A stretch of DNA of 64,000 bases from Prochlorococcus sp. AG-363-M21 (GTDB taxonomy: Bacteria; Cyanobacteriota; Cyanobacteriia; PCC-6307; Cyanobiaceae), in the NCBI GenBank assembly GCA_003278305.1, contig QCFU01000002.1:62001-126000 (forward strand), read 5' to 3'. Both the position numbers and the translations under genes were made by a program. Of the stretch, positions 19,412 to 27,129 are shown in pieces. Position 1 is the first letter of the stretch. Each line of letters starts with the position of its first letter. The notes under the pieces are model-generated. The model saw nothing but the letters and a program-made list of their open reading frames with translations, searched no databases and was not told the origin of the DNA.

Positions 19412-19467
19412 AAAAAAGGCGCCCTCAAGGAGTAGCGCCCATATGGACAAGTGTGTGAGGAGTGTCC
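19412..19467 (-). ncRNA. yfr1: Yfr1-like regulatory RNA
   Basis: On the minus strand, positions 19463-19453 read ACTCCTCACAC, the hallmark motif of Yfr1, the cyanobacterial small RNA that base-pairs with porin mRNAs in Prochlorococcus. Downstream is a GGCGC/GCGCC hairpin followed by six T (19417-19412), a standard Rho-independent end. A TATAGT -10 box ends 6 nt before G19467. The predicted RNA is 56 nt, the size expected for Yfr1. The motif here sits inside a GGACA/TGTCC stem near the 5' end, instead of unpaired between two hairpins as in the usual model, and the terminator loop carries a second ACTCCT (19433-19428). Confidence 0.85.
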
Positions 19468-19473
19468 TTTATC

Positions 19474-19502
19474 ACTATACCAATCCCAATGAGTTTTCTA
19501 AA
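19474..19502 (-). promoter_or_regulatory. Probable sigma-70 promoter of the Yfr1-like RNA
   Basis: On the minus strand, -10 TATAGT at 19479-19474 and a -35-like TTTAGA at 19502-19497 (four of six consensus bases) are separated by 17 nt. The predicted start is G19467. The precise match of spacing to the RNA 5' end supports it. Confidence 0.6.
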
Positions 19503-19762
19503 CTTTTCTTCAGTTAAAATCTATTAACTTCGAGTTTGATTATATAAATTGTGCGTCATAAACATCTTTGGTAAAGAAAAGGCAAAAGCAATACAAAATA
19601 AAATCCAAAGAAAAAACTCAAAAATAATGGCTTTTAATATTGTAGAAAATGAATATCACACTTGATTCCTAACTAGTGGCAAGCCAAATCTTCAAATTTA
19701 TTAAGAGGTTAAGCCATAGGCGAAATAGTCTTATAAAGTCAGCTGTCAGTTAAGAAAAACTT

Positions 19763-19891
19763 ATGGAGCCTAAAATCCAACCACAGAATAATCTGTACGG
19801 CCTATTCGCTGTTGTCCAAATCGCCGCAGTAATTATTGCCTCTCTTGGAGCGCTTCTGGGTTATGAAAAAGTTTTCTTCCCATTTTCTTGA
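19763..19891 (+). CDS. 42-residue single-span membrane protein, unknown
   Basis: ATG at 19763, TGA at 19889-19891. The N-terminal 11 residues are polar (MEPKIQPQNN), then a hydrophobic helix rich in A, V, I and L (LFAVVQIAAVIIASLGALLG), then YEKVFFPFS. The layout resembles the tiny one-helix subunits of photosynthetic complexes, but the sequence matches none I can name (not PsbI, J, K, L, M, N, T, X, PetG, L, M, N, or PsaI, J, M). A TATAAA at 19732-19737 is a possible -10 box. Coding nature is judged only from the composition and the long clean helix. Confidence 0.55.
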   Translation: MEPKIQPQNNLYGLFAVVQIAAVIIASLGALLGYEKVFFPFS

Positions 19892-20011
19892 TTTATAGCA
19901 TTTAATTCAAAATTAATTTGAATTTTCAATAAAAGATTTTATTAATTTGGAATTTGTCCAAATAAAAATAAGTCTGATAGTTATTGATAAGTATAAGGTC
20001 AATTAATTGCT

Positions 20012-20176
20012 TTAATAATCATTGTCAGAAACACATATTCCTAAACATCTAATACCATTAGTTTTAGATCTTTTACAATGATTACATAAAATTTTATTTG
20101 ATTCCATTTTGAGCTGAATACTATCCGTCAATATATTGAGATCTTCATTACAATCTTGCTTAGCTGTTGTGCGCAT
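20012..20176 (-). CDS. 54-residue cysteine-motif protein, unknown
   Basis: ATG at 20176, TAA at 20012-20014. The C-terminal half has KILCNHCKRSKTNGIRCLGI and then CVSDNDY, that is C31-x2-C34-x9-C44-x3-C48, a plausible four-cysteine zinc or Fe-S knuckle. The N-terminal half is polar with one more cysteine at C9. It ends a same-strand pair with 20183-20797, with only 6 bp between that gene's stop and this start, which suggests cotranscription. An internal ATG (residue 24) would keep the motif. No family recognised. Confidence 0.55.
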   Translation of the reverse strand: MRTTAKQDCNEDLNILTDSIQLKMESNKILCNHCKRSKTNGIRCLGICVSDNDY

Positions 20177-20182
20177 AGGAGT

Positions 20183-20797
20183 TTAATCATCTTCAGTACT
20201 GATCGTTACTGGTATTGAACTTTGAGAAGGTAAATCAACGATTTTCACCTGAGAAGAACTAGAAGCAGGAACTTTCTCAAGAACTTCTAACTCTTCTTCT
20301 TTAGAACAAGCCTCTAAAGCTTCTCTGAGCAAAGAATCAAAAGTTGCACCTGGTAACCTATGTCTAGCAATTTCTAAAAATGTTCTAGGTAAAGATTCAG
20401 AAGCAGCATCTTTTAGTGCAGGGTTATTTTTACGATGTTTCTGCTCATCTTCGATAGCTCGAATAAACCTAAGAGTAACCTCGTGCTTTGTAGAAGCTTT
20501 GATTAAAGTGTCAGTATCTTTAGAAGGATTTTCAGGATCATTTTCTAAATCAGTAATGCGCCGTTGAAGACTCTCAAGGACTTCTTCAGCTTCTTTAAAA
20601 ATATGAGATAACTGTCCATCAGAAAGATTAGGCAAATCAGCAACATAGACTTTCCCATGGTCCCTGAGAGTCAAAAAAGTTGGCCTAGGACCTTGCCTAT
20701 TATCGACATTTGGGAAATTACCCAATGGTCTTCTTGGGGGTGTTGGGCCAGCTGAACTACGTCTACGCGTTAAACGCTGGGAATTTTCAAAGGGCAT
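20183..20797 (-). CDS. Conserved-looking hypothetical protein, basic N-terminus and coiled region
   Basis: 204 aa from ATG 20797. An upstream ATG at 20851 would add 18 residues (222 aa), less likely because the basic, proline-rich head that begins MPFENSQRLTRRR looks like the natural start. Then a TFLTLRDHGKVYVADLPNLSDGQL segment, a helical heptad-like part (HIFKEAEEVLESLQRRITDL), and an acidic C-terminal tail with SSSSQ. No signal peptide or membrane span. Unknown function; probably a marine picocyanobacterial family. Confidence 0.65.
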   Translation of the reverse strand: MPFENSQRLTRRRSSAGPTPPRRPLGNFPNVDNRQGPRPTFLTLRDHGKVYVADLPNLSDGQLSHIFKEAEEVLESLQRRITDLENDPENPSKDTDTLIKASTKHEVTLRFIRAIEDEQKHRKNNPALKDAASESLPRTFLEIARHRLPGATFDSLLREALEACSKEEELEVLEKVPASSSSQVKIVDLPSQSSIPVTISTEDD

Positions 20798-20955
20798 TGA
20801 ACTAATTAAAGATCTAGCGACGCAGCTTCCGAAAAAATATTCGGCTTGCATTCCTTAGATTTTAGTATTGAAAATCAACTTATTGATTAGTAAAAGTAAT
20901 TGTCTTTTAACTCCGACGCAAAAAACAAAGATGTTGCTTTTTGTAAATAGGACAT

Positions 20956-21993
20956 TTAAGTTGTCAAACCAATAACTTTTGGATCATTAGAAATCTCTGA
21001 TTCACAAACACTACCAATTGGAAAAGCATCAAAACCTTGAGCTAAAGAGATTTCTAGGGCTGGTTCAAGGTCATTAGAGTCAACAATTATGCAAAAACCT
21101 ATTCCTAGATTAAAAGTGTTCCATAGATCATTATCTGGAATACTGCCCTGATCTTTTAACCATGCAAAAATTTCAGGTATTTCCCATTGGCTTTTGTCTA
21201 CTAAAGCATTTAGTCCTTTAGGCAAACATCTAGGAAGATTTTCAGGCAAGCCACCTCCAGTAATATGCGCCATGCCTCTAATTGATACTTTCCCCTCCAA
21301 CAAAGAGTGAACTAAAGGAAAATAAAGTTTTGTTGGCTTCAATAAACTTTCAATAAGAGGGGATTTCCGTGAACCGAATATTGTACTTTTATTGACATTT
21401 CGAGTTTGGAGAACTTTTCTTACCAGGCTAAAGCCATTGCTATGTAAGCCATTGCTAGAAACTCCAATAATCTGATCACCTGGTTGAATTGTACTTCCAT
21501 TAATAATCTGTTTTTCATCAACAACTCCTACACAAAACCCTGCCATATCATATTGACCATGTGAATAAAAGCCTGGCATCTCAGCAGTCTCACCGCCTAA
21601 CAAAGAACAACCACATTCTTTACAGCCTTCAGAAATACCTTTTATAACTTCTGTTAATTCCGTGGGTCCTAGTTTGGCAGTAGCAATGTAATCAAGAAAA
21701 AACAGTGGTTCAGCACCACTAGTAATTACATCATTAACGCACATAGCAACTAAATCTATACCTACACCAAAATGAGCACCATAAGACTGAGCCAACTCAA
21801 GCTTAGTACCTACACCATCTGAACCTGCAACCAAAACAGGATTTTGAATTCCTTGAGGTAAACGCATAAAGCCCCCAAAACCACCTATCCCTCCAATAAC
21901 CTCTTTCCTGAATGTAGATTCAACGCTTGACTTTATTTGATCAACAAAGTCTCTGCCTGCTTGAACATCAACACCAGCTGTTTTGTAATCCAT
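20956..21993 (-). CDS. purM: Phosphoribosylformylglycinamidine cyclo-ligase (AIR synthetase)
   Basis: 345 aa, ATG start. ATP-dependent ring closure in purine synthesis. Signature features: [12 protein letters not shown] near residue 38, then [48 protein letters not shown] and [13 protein letters not shown], in family order. Length is typical. Single gene; 132 bp separate it from the divergent panC-cmk and 158 bp from the upstream hypothetical's coding start. No anomaly. Confidence 0.97.
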   Translation of the reverse strand: MDYKTAGVDVQAGRDFVDQIKSSVESTFRKEVIGGIGGFGGFMRLPQGIQNPVLVAGSDGVGTKLELAQSYGAHFGVGIDLVAMCVNDVITSGAEPLFFLDYIATAKLGPTELTEVIKGISEGCKECGCSLLGGETAEMPGFYSHGQYDMAGFCVGVVDEKQIINGSTIQPGDQIIGVSSNGLHSNGFSLVRKVLQTRNVNKSTIFGSRKSPLIESLLKPTKLYFPLVHSLLEGKVSIRGMAHITGGGLPENLPRCLPKGLNALVDKSQWEIPEIFAWLKDQGSIPDNDLWNTFNLGIGFCIIVDSNDLEPALEISLAQGFDAFPIGSVCESEISNDPKVIGLTT

Positions 21994-22126
21994 AATTTTA
22001 ACTAAATCATCCTTTCAAATATGTTTGATCTTAGTGTTTAACTAATTTTTCAGTCAGTATGCAATAAATACTATTTAAGAGTCAAACCAAAAAACAATTA
22101 TCACAAATCATTGATTTTCCATCCTA

Positions 22127-23665
22127 GTGACCTTTTCCATTATTAAAACTAAAGCCCAACTAGATAGTTGGTTAAAAAAGCAAAAAAATCCAATATATTT
22201 TGTACCTACAATGGGAGGACTGCACTTAGGCCATGCAGAGTTGATAAAAGCTGCCAAAAAGCATGGCTCTAAAAACTCGTGCATTTTAGTAAGCATTTTT
22301 GTCAACCCACTCCAATTTGGAGCAAACGAAGATTTTGAACAATATCCGCGCAACTTAAATCTTGATTCAGAAATCGCAAAGGGAGCAGGCGCAAATGCTA
22401 TATGGGCTCCCTCAGAGAAAGATATTTTCCAAGGTGACAAGAATTCCCTTTTTCAAATCAATGTACCCCCTAAACTTCAAAAACATCTTTGTGGTTCAAA
22501 AAGGAAAGGGCATTTTGATGGTGTTTGTACAATCATGGTTAAACTGCTTAGCCTAGTCAAACCAAAAGTTCTTATTCTTGGGGAAAAAGATTGGCAACAA
22601 TTTATTATTTTGCGACAGCTTGTGAATGCTTTAGGCCTCCAAATAGAAGTTAAGGGAATAGCAACTGTTAGGGATTCAAATAATCTGGCCTTAAGCTCTA
22701 GAAATCAATACCTTAATTCAGATGAATACAATCAAGCCCTGGCCTTACCAAGAAGCCTCCAAGAAGCACGCAAAAGTTTTAAGCGTAAAGGTTCTATTAA
22801 TATTCAAAAACTAAGAAGCGATTTCGAAAAAAATAATTTAAAAGTGGACTATATACAAATTGTAGACAGGACAACTTTAACTCCCCTTGATCAACCTAAA
22901 TCGCCTTGTTTACTTGCTGCAGCTATCTACTGCGGCAGGACACGATTAATAGACCACACTTTTTTAATGACTCGTTCTCCAATAATTGCAATTGATGGGC
23001 CTGCTGGAGCTGGCAAAAGCACCATTGCCCAACTTTTTGCAAAAAAAATGGGGTTAATTTATCTAGATACAGGTGCTATGTATCGAGCCTTAACATGGCA
23101 CATTATAGAAAATCAAATTAATCCTAATGATGAAAAAAATCTTCTGAAAGTATTAGAGGATTTTAAAGTTGATTTCAAAAGCTCTGAAAGTAGTGGTCCA
23201 CAAGTTTTTGTTAATCAAAAAAATGTTACTCACTTTATTCGCTCTCCTCAAGTGACTGAATTTGTGTCTAAGATTTCTGCTAAATTTCCTGTAAGGGAAA
23301 AACTAACTAATCAACAAAAAGAATTTGGTCAACAAGGAGGAATCGTAGCTGAAGGAAGAGACATTGGAACAGCAGTTTTTCCTGATGCTGAATTAAAGAT
23401 ATTTCTTACAGCATCTACAAGTGAAAGGGCTAAAAGAAGAGCACTAGATCTTAAGCAAAAAGGTTTTGAAGTTCCAAGCTTAATGGTATTAGAACAACAA
23501 ATTAAAGAAAGAGATCAGGCAGATATGGAAAGGGATATCTCTCCATTAGTTAAAGCAGCTGATGCTAAAGAATTGATAACTGACGGAATGAAAATAGAAG
23601 TAGTTTTGGACGAGTTAACGAAACTATTTAGAGAAGAAGTACCTGAGGAAATGTGGAAAGTCTAG
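22127..23665 (+). CDS. panC/cmk: Bifunctional pantoate-beta-alanine ligase / cytidylate kinase
   Basis: 512 aa from a GTG. Residues 1-280 are pantothenate synthetase (PTMGGLHLGH at 27-36; LALSSRNQYL near 187-196), joining pantoate and beta-alanine for CoA. Residues 281-512 are CMP/dCMP kinase (P-loop GPAGAGKST at 291-299; LDTGAMYRALTW; VAEGRDIGT; RRALDLKQKG lid). The fusion is the known cyanobacterial arrangement. Residue 281 is a methionine where an independent Cmk would begin. The stop overlaps the phosphatase gene by 4 bp, tail to tail. Confidence 0.96.
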   Translation: MTFSIIKTKAQLDSWLKKQKNPIYFVPTMGGLHLGHAELIKAAKKHGSKNSCILVSIFVNPLQFGANEDFEQYPRNLNLDSEIAKGAGANAIWAPSEKDIFQGDKNSLFQINVPPKLQKHLCGSKRKGHFDGVCTIMVKLLSLVKPKVLILGEKDWQQFIILRQLVNALGLQIEVKGIATVRDSNNLALSSRNQYLNSDEYNQALALPRSLQEARKSFKRKGSINIQKLRSDFEKNNLKVDYIQIVDRTTLTPLDQPKSPCLLAAAIYCGRTRLIDHTFLMTRSPIIAIDGPAGAGKSTIAQLFAKKMGLIYLDTGAMYRALTWHIIENQINPNDEKNLLKVLEDFKVDFKSSESSGPQVFVNQKNVTHFIRSPQVTEFVSKISAKFPVREKLTNQQKEFGQQGGIVAEGRDIGTAVFPDAELKIFLTASTSERAKRRALDLKQKGFEVPSLMVLEQQIKERDQADMERDISPLVKAADAKELITDGMKIEVVLDELTKLFREEVPEEMWKV

Positions 23666-24138
23666 GACTTATCTATTTCTATTAATAAACCATCAATTGC
23701 ATCCTCTAATAAATCTAAAACCTGATCAAAACCACTGTCGCCACCATAGTAAGGGTCAGGAACTTCTATAAGTTGTGTATTTCTTGCATAACTCAATAAA
23801 GGCTTGATTTTTGATTTTGGAGATGTATCTAGTTCTTTTAACAAAGCATTTACATCAGCCAAATTTGAATCATCCATAGTAAGAATTAGATCAAAGTAAG
23901 TAAAGTCTGATAAAGCAATTTGCCTAGCTTTACTTTCTATTTCAATGCCTCGCTGCTTTGCTGCCATTCGCATTCGTGAATCTGCCAATCTTCCAATATG
24001 CCAACCTCCAGTACCTGCAGAATCAACCTCATATTGATTTTCTAATTTTTTTTGCTTTAAACGATTCAGCAGCACAGCTTCTGCAGCTGGAGAACGACAA
24101 ATATTGCCCAAACAAACAAATAAAATCTTTTTAATCAT
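23662..24138 (-). CDS. Low-molecular-weight protein-tyrosine phosphatase
   Basis: 158 aa, ATG start. The P-loop CLGNICRS has the nucleophile C9 and R15 (C-x5-R-S), and the late VPDPYYGG supplies the general-acid aspartate. The length is usual for the family. Dephosphorylates tyrosine or small phosphoesters; targets in cyanobacteria are poorly known. Overlaps panC-cmk by 4 bp tail to tail. pebB follows 33 bp upstream on the same strand but is probably a separate unit. Confidence 0.92.
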   Translation of the reverse strand: MIKKILFVCLGNICRSPAAEAVLLNRLKQKKLENQYEVDSAGTGGWHIGRLADSRMRMAAKQRGIEIESKARQIALSDFTYFDLILTMDDSNLADVNALLKELDTSPKSKIKPLLSYARNTQLIEVPDPYYGGDSGFDQVLDLLEDAIDGLLIEIDKS

Positions 24139-24171
24139 GAGCTAAGAAGCGAATATTTTTCTTATTAGGTC

Positions 24172-24948
24172 TTATTCTAAATCAAAAAGGACATTATTTA
24201 TATATTTCTCGGTCCAATCATGACCATAAAATCTTCCTAACATTCCTCTAGCTGGATCTTTGTTAGCTCTATAATTCATATACAATTTTTGACCTGATAA
24301 TATTTCCAAAGAACGCTCTTTAGATACTCTAGAAGCTTGATTAATTAATCTTATATATAAAGAAATGTAATCTCTAAATGCTTGCATTAAAACATTTTTT
24401 ATCAAAACTTCTCCTTCTTTCCCTAAAGGAACTCTACTCCATAAAAAGCCTGGAGAGAAAAAAGGCTTTGCTTCTAGCGGAATGGAACCTCCTGAAGGAA
24501 GTAATGATTGCCATTTGTGATGAATAGGTATTAATTCTTCCCAAACCTTGGCTGTATGAGAAATGTCATTTTTCAAAGCAGGTTGTAAATCTAAGGCCAA
24601 AAGATGTCCTGAAGGGAGAGTAACAAAATCAGCGCCAAAAAATGGAAGGTCATAACAATTTAAAGGAACAATTACAAAATTTAGTACAGAAGCACTTTTC
24701 CCAGCATCAACACAGACAGCTCTGGCTTTTCGAATTTTTTCAGTTTGACAAGCCCAGGTAACTGTCTTGACTTTATGCAAATTTGCTTTTGAACCAAACA
24801 AGGCTTCTTTTTGAATAAAATCATTTGGAATTGAGCATGATTTGAGTCGAAATTCTGATAAAGAATTAATTATAATGTCCATAAATTGATTCCAAGGCCA
24901 TTCAGGCATTCCTATTGAATCAAGACTTTGTGTTCTAATATGATGCAT
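24172..24948 (-). CDS. pebB: Phycoerythrobilin:ferredoxin oxidoreductase PebB
   Basis: 258 aa, ATG start. Reduces 15,16-dihydrobiliverdin to phycoerythrobilin with ferredoxin. The ferredoxin-dependent bilin reductase fold is recognised by FFGADFVTLPSGHLLALDLQPALK and the later SPGFLWSRVPLG and YMNYRANKDPARGMLGRFYG. The order with pebA and ho1 supports PebB rather than PcyA. No phycobiliprotein gene is in the window. In Prochlorococcus such genes accompany a reduced phycoerythrin. Confidence 0.92.
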   Translation of the reverse strand: MHHIRTQSLDSIGMPEWPWNQFMDIIINSLSEFRLKSCSIPNDFIQKEALFGSKANLHKVKTVTWACQTEKIRKARAVCVDAGKSASVLNFVIVPLNCYDLPFFGADFVTLPSGHLLALDLQPALKNDISHTAKVWEELIPIHHKWQSLLPSGGSIPLEAKPFFSPGFLWSRVPLGKEGEVLIKNVLMQAFRDYISLYIRLINQASRVSKERSLEILSGQKLYMNYRANKDPARGMLGRFYGHDWTEKYINNVLFDLE

Positions 24949-24973
24949 AATTGTTATAAATTAAGCCTGACCT

Positions 24974-25678
24974 CTAACTTATTCTCAAAGGGAAAAGAAA
25001 CTCATTAAGAAATCGATTAGACCATTCTTTTCCAAAATAACTTTTAAATAAACCATGAGCAGGGTCTCTTTCAGAGTTATAAACATCATAGCTACAATGG
25101 CATCTTCGTACTTCATCAAGGGTTAGAATATTATCTAAATCAAATGATTCCTTATGTAAGTCAAAATATAAATCTGTAAACTTAGAAAAGATTGAAGGTA
25201 ATAGATTATCTGCATGATTCTTATCTCCTCGACAAAAGATTACACAAGGGGAAAAAAATTGACCTGAATCATATGCTCTCATATTATTTTCATTTGAAAA
25301 TTCTGGACAAGACCTCTTTAAATTTTTTAGACTTTCAAAATATTGATTAAAATAAATATCATTTTGAATTAAAGGTTGAAAATCTAATATTGCTACTAGC
25401 TGTTTCTTAACACCAAACCACAATAGATCTACACCAAAAATTGGCATATCATTTTTAAATTCAGGATAGCCTACGGAATTGAGAACTTGCAGCTTATTGC
25501 CAGCATCCATTCGCGTTACTCTCCATCTTCTAAAACCAGGAATATCCCATAACCAGCTTTGTATTCGAGAATTATTCTTTTTAGAATAATGTTCCTTAAT
25601 GTCCTGAGGCAATTGAAGTTCTATCCCTCCATGTGAAATAATCTTTTTATTTAAATTATCTAATAAAAGATCGAACAT
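24974..25678 (-). CDS. pebA: 15,16-dihydrobiliverdin:ferredoxin oxidoreductase PebA
   Basis: 234 aa, ATG start. First reduction of biliverdin toward phycoerythrobilin. Family blocks: MDAGNKLQVLNSVGYPEF, IFGVDLLWFGVKKQLVAILDFQPL, FFSPCVIFCRG and YNSERDPAHGLFKSYFG. Paralogue of pebB, which follows 25 bp downstream; the two enzymes are known to pass the intermediate on. Local composition is strongly AT-rich (one 60-base row at 25321 has about 9 G+C). Heme oxygenase lies 64 bp upstream. Confidence 0.92.
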   Translation of the reverse strand: MFDLLLDNLNKKIISHGGIELQLPQDIKEHYSKKNNSRIQSWLWDIPGFRRWRVTRMDAGNKLQVLNSVGYPEFKNDMPIFGVDLLWFGVKKQLVAILDFQPLIQNDIYFNQYFESLKNLKRSCPEFSNENNMRAYDSGQFFSPCVIFCRGDKNHADNLLPSIFSKFTDLYFDLHKESFDLDNILTLDEVRRCHCSYDVYNSERDPAHGLFKSYFGKEWSNRFLNEFLFPLRIS

Positions 25679-25742
25679 CGCCCAAGTCGCTTAAAAGCAT
25701 TGAGTAGAAATGTCTACTAAAATAATATAGGTTTTTAGTAGT

Positions 25743-26459
25743 CTAAACACTTTCTGTACTACCCTTACGAGATTTTCTTGTTAAAAAACCAAATAAAACT
25801 TTTCCAATGGCAGCAATAAGATTGCCTTCTAGCTCTTTAAACATGTCCATATTAAACTTAAAAGCCAAATTGGCCTCGTCTACAATTAGATCAACCATTT
25901 TTTGATTAATTTTTAATGAATCAAGTCTTTTCCTATATTCAATTTTAAATTGTTTCTCATCATCTATAAGATTAAACTCATAAAAATTTAAACCATTACT
26001 GCCAGATAAGTTCAGTGCCTTTTGAGCAATATTCTTTAAAATTTGCCCCCCTGAAAGATCGCCTATATATCTTGTGTAATGATGACCCACTAATAATTCT
26101 GGTGAATCTTTTGCAACACTTCTAATTCGAGCAGAATATGCCTTAGCCGAAGGAGTCGCATTATTCAAAGAGTTCTGCCAATCAGCCCCACAATAAAACT
26201 CTAAATCCTTTTTCAAGGCTTGGACCCTATTAAGCTCTGGGAAAAAAATTGATTGAACAACAGGATCACCAGCCTTGGAAAGCGTTTCAATCTCATCTTC
26301 CATTGCTGAATAAACTAGATATAAGTCAATCAAAAGATTCTTATAAGTAGATTTATCGACAACTCCTTTTAGGAAGCAACTAACAAAGCCTGTGTTCTCA
26401 GCCATCGTGTGAGATTTTTTCGTACCTTCTTTGAGTTGCTTTGCTAGAGCTAATGACAT
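25743..26459 (-). CDS. ho1: Heme oxygenase (biliverdin-producing)
   Basis: 238 aa, ATG start. Opens heme to biliverdin IX-alpha, CO and iron, with ferredoxin as electron donor. The proximal histidine is H17 in EGTKKSHTMAEN. The distal helix carries YTRYIGDLSGGQILKNIA with the conserved glycines. The C-terminal end is basic (LTRKSRKGSTESV). First gene of ho1-pebA-pebB, which converts heme to phycoerythrobilin in three steps. No promoter element could be assigned. Confidence 0.95.
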   Translation of the reverse strand: MSLALAKQLKEGTKKSHTMAENTGFVSCFLKGVVDKSTYKNLLIDLYLVYSAMEDEIETLSKAGDPVVQSIFFPELNRVQALKKDLEFYCGADWQNSLNNATPSAKAYSARIRSVAKDSPELLVGHHYTRYIGDLSGGQILKNIAQKALNLSGSNGLNFYEFNLIDDEKQFKIEYRKRLDSLKINQKMVDLIVDEANLAFKFNMDMFKELEGNLIAAIGKVLFGFLTRKSRKGSTESV

Positions 26460-26550
26460 TGATTAAGCCTGTAAAAAATCAAAAGAAAACTAATATTGAT
26501 ACTCTAATAAGATTTAGGCAAAATTTTCAAAATTGCTTTGATTCATATTA

Positions 26551-26967
26551 TCAAGGGAAAAGGTCAAATAAATCTCTACAAATTGCCTTTAATTTATTCA
26601 TAGCAGATGGTTGTGGCAAATGAGTACCAGTTGCCTCCCAAGTACCTATCGTGGCAAGGCGCCACCTTTCACCATCAAATGTCATGCCTCTCATAACTAT
26701 TCCAATAAGCCTAGGTAATGAAGATTTATCATTTTGATCAACTTTTAATTGAATTAATAAGCTTCTGCATTCAAGCCTTGGGGACCATCCAGGGAAATGA
26801 AAGGCCAAATCCAATGTTTCATCTTCACGCCAATATCTTGTTTCAGGGTCATCTCGCCAAGGACTCAAATTTATTGATGCGCCTGGGAAATAATTCCTAA
26901 CTACCCTCCCTGTAGAAGCAAGGATATGAGCAAAAGCAAGGGACTGGGCTTGATCAGCTGCATTCAC
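26551..26967 (-). CDS. Conserved-looking cyanobacterial hypothetical protein
   Basis: 138 aa from a GTG at 26967. Soluble, tryptophan-rich (SPWRDDPETRYWREDETLDL, FHFPGWSPRL, GERWRLATIGTWEATG), alpha/beta in character. No domain recognised. It sits between ho1 and the divergent icd, with 91 bp between its stop and the ho1 start. Position could suggest a tie to bilin synthesis, but that is only proximity. Confidence 0.68.
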   Translation of the reverse strand: MNAADQAQSLAFAHILASTGRVVRNYFPGASINLSPWRDDPETRYWREDETLDLAFHFPGWSPRLECRSLLIQLKVDQNDKSSLPRLIGIVMRGMTFDGERWRLATIGTWEATGTHLPQPSAMNKLKAICRDLFDLFP

Positions 26968-27129
26968 TACAAAAACTCCTTAATTGAGCGAGATCTAAAA
27001 TGATATTGAATTAAGTATGGAGAAGGTTCCTTAATCAGCCAAATATTTTCTTTAAACTGTAAATTTAAGAATAGTTTGTCCAAAAAGTCATAGTCTCAAG
27101 TCATAGAACTCAATACTAATTAAAAATTA

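Noticed and set aside
19392-19412. TTCTTAG/CTAAGAA repeat as a separate terminator
   Set aside because: It overlaps the T-run of the Yfr1-like RNA end and lacks its own T-run on the plus strand.
26968-27129. NtcA site upstream of icd
   Set aside because: No GTA-N8-TAC with a well-placed -10 box could be found.
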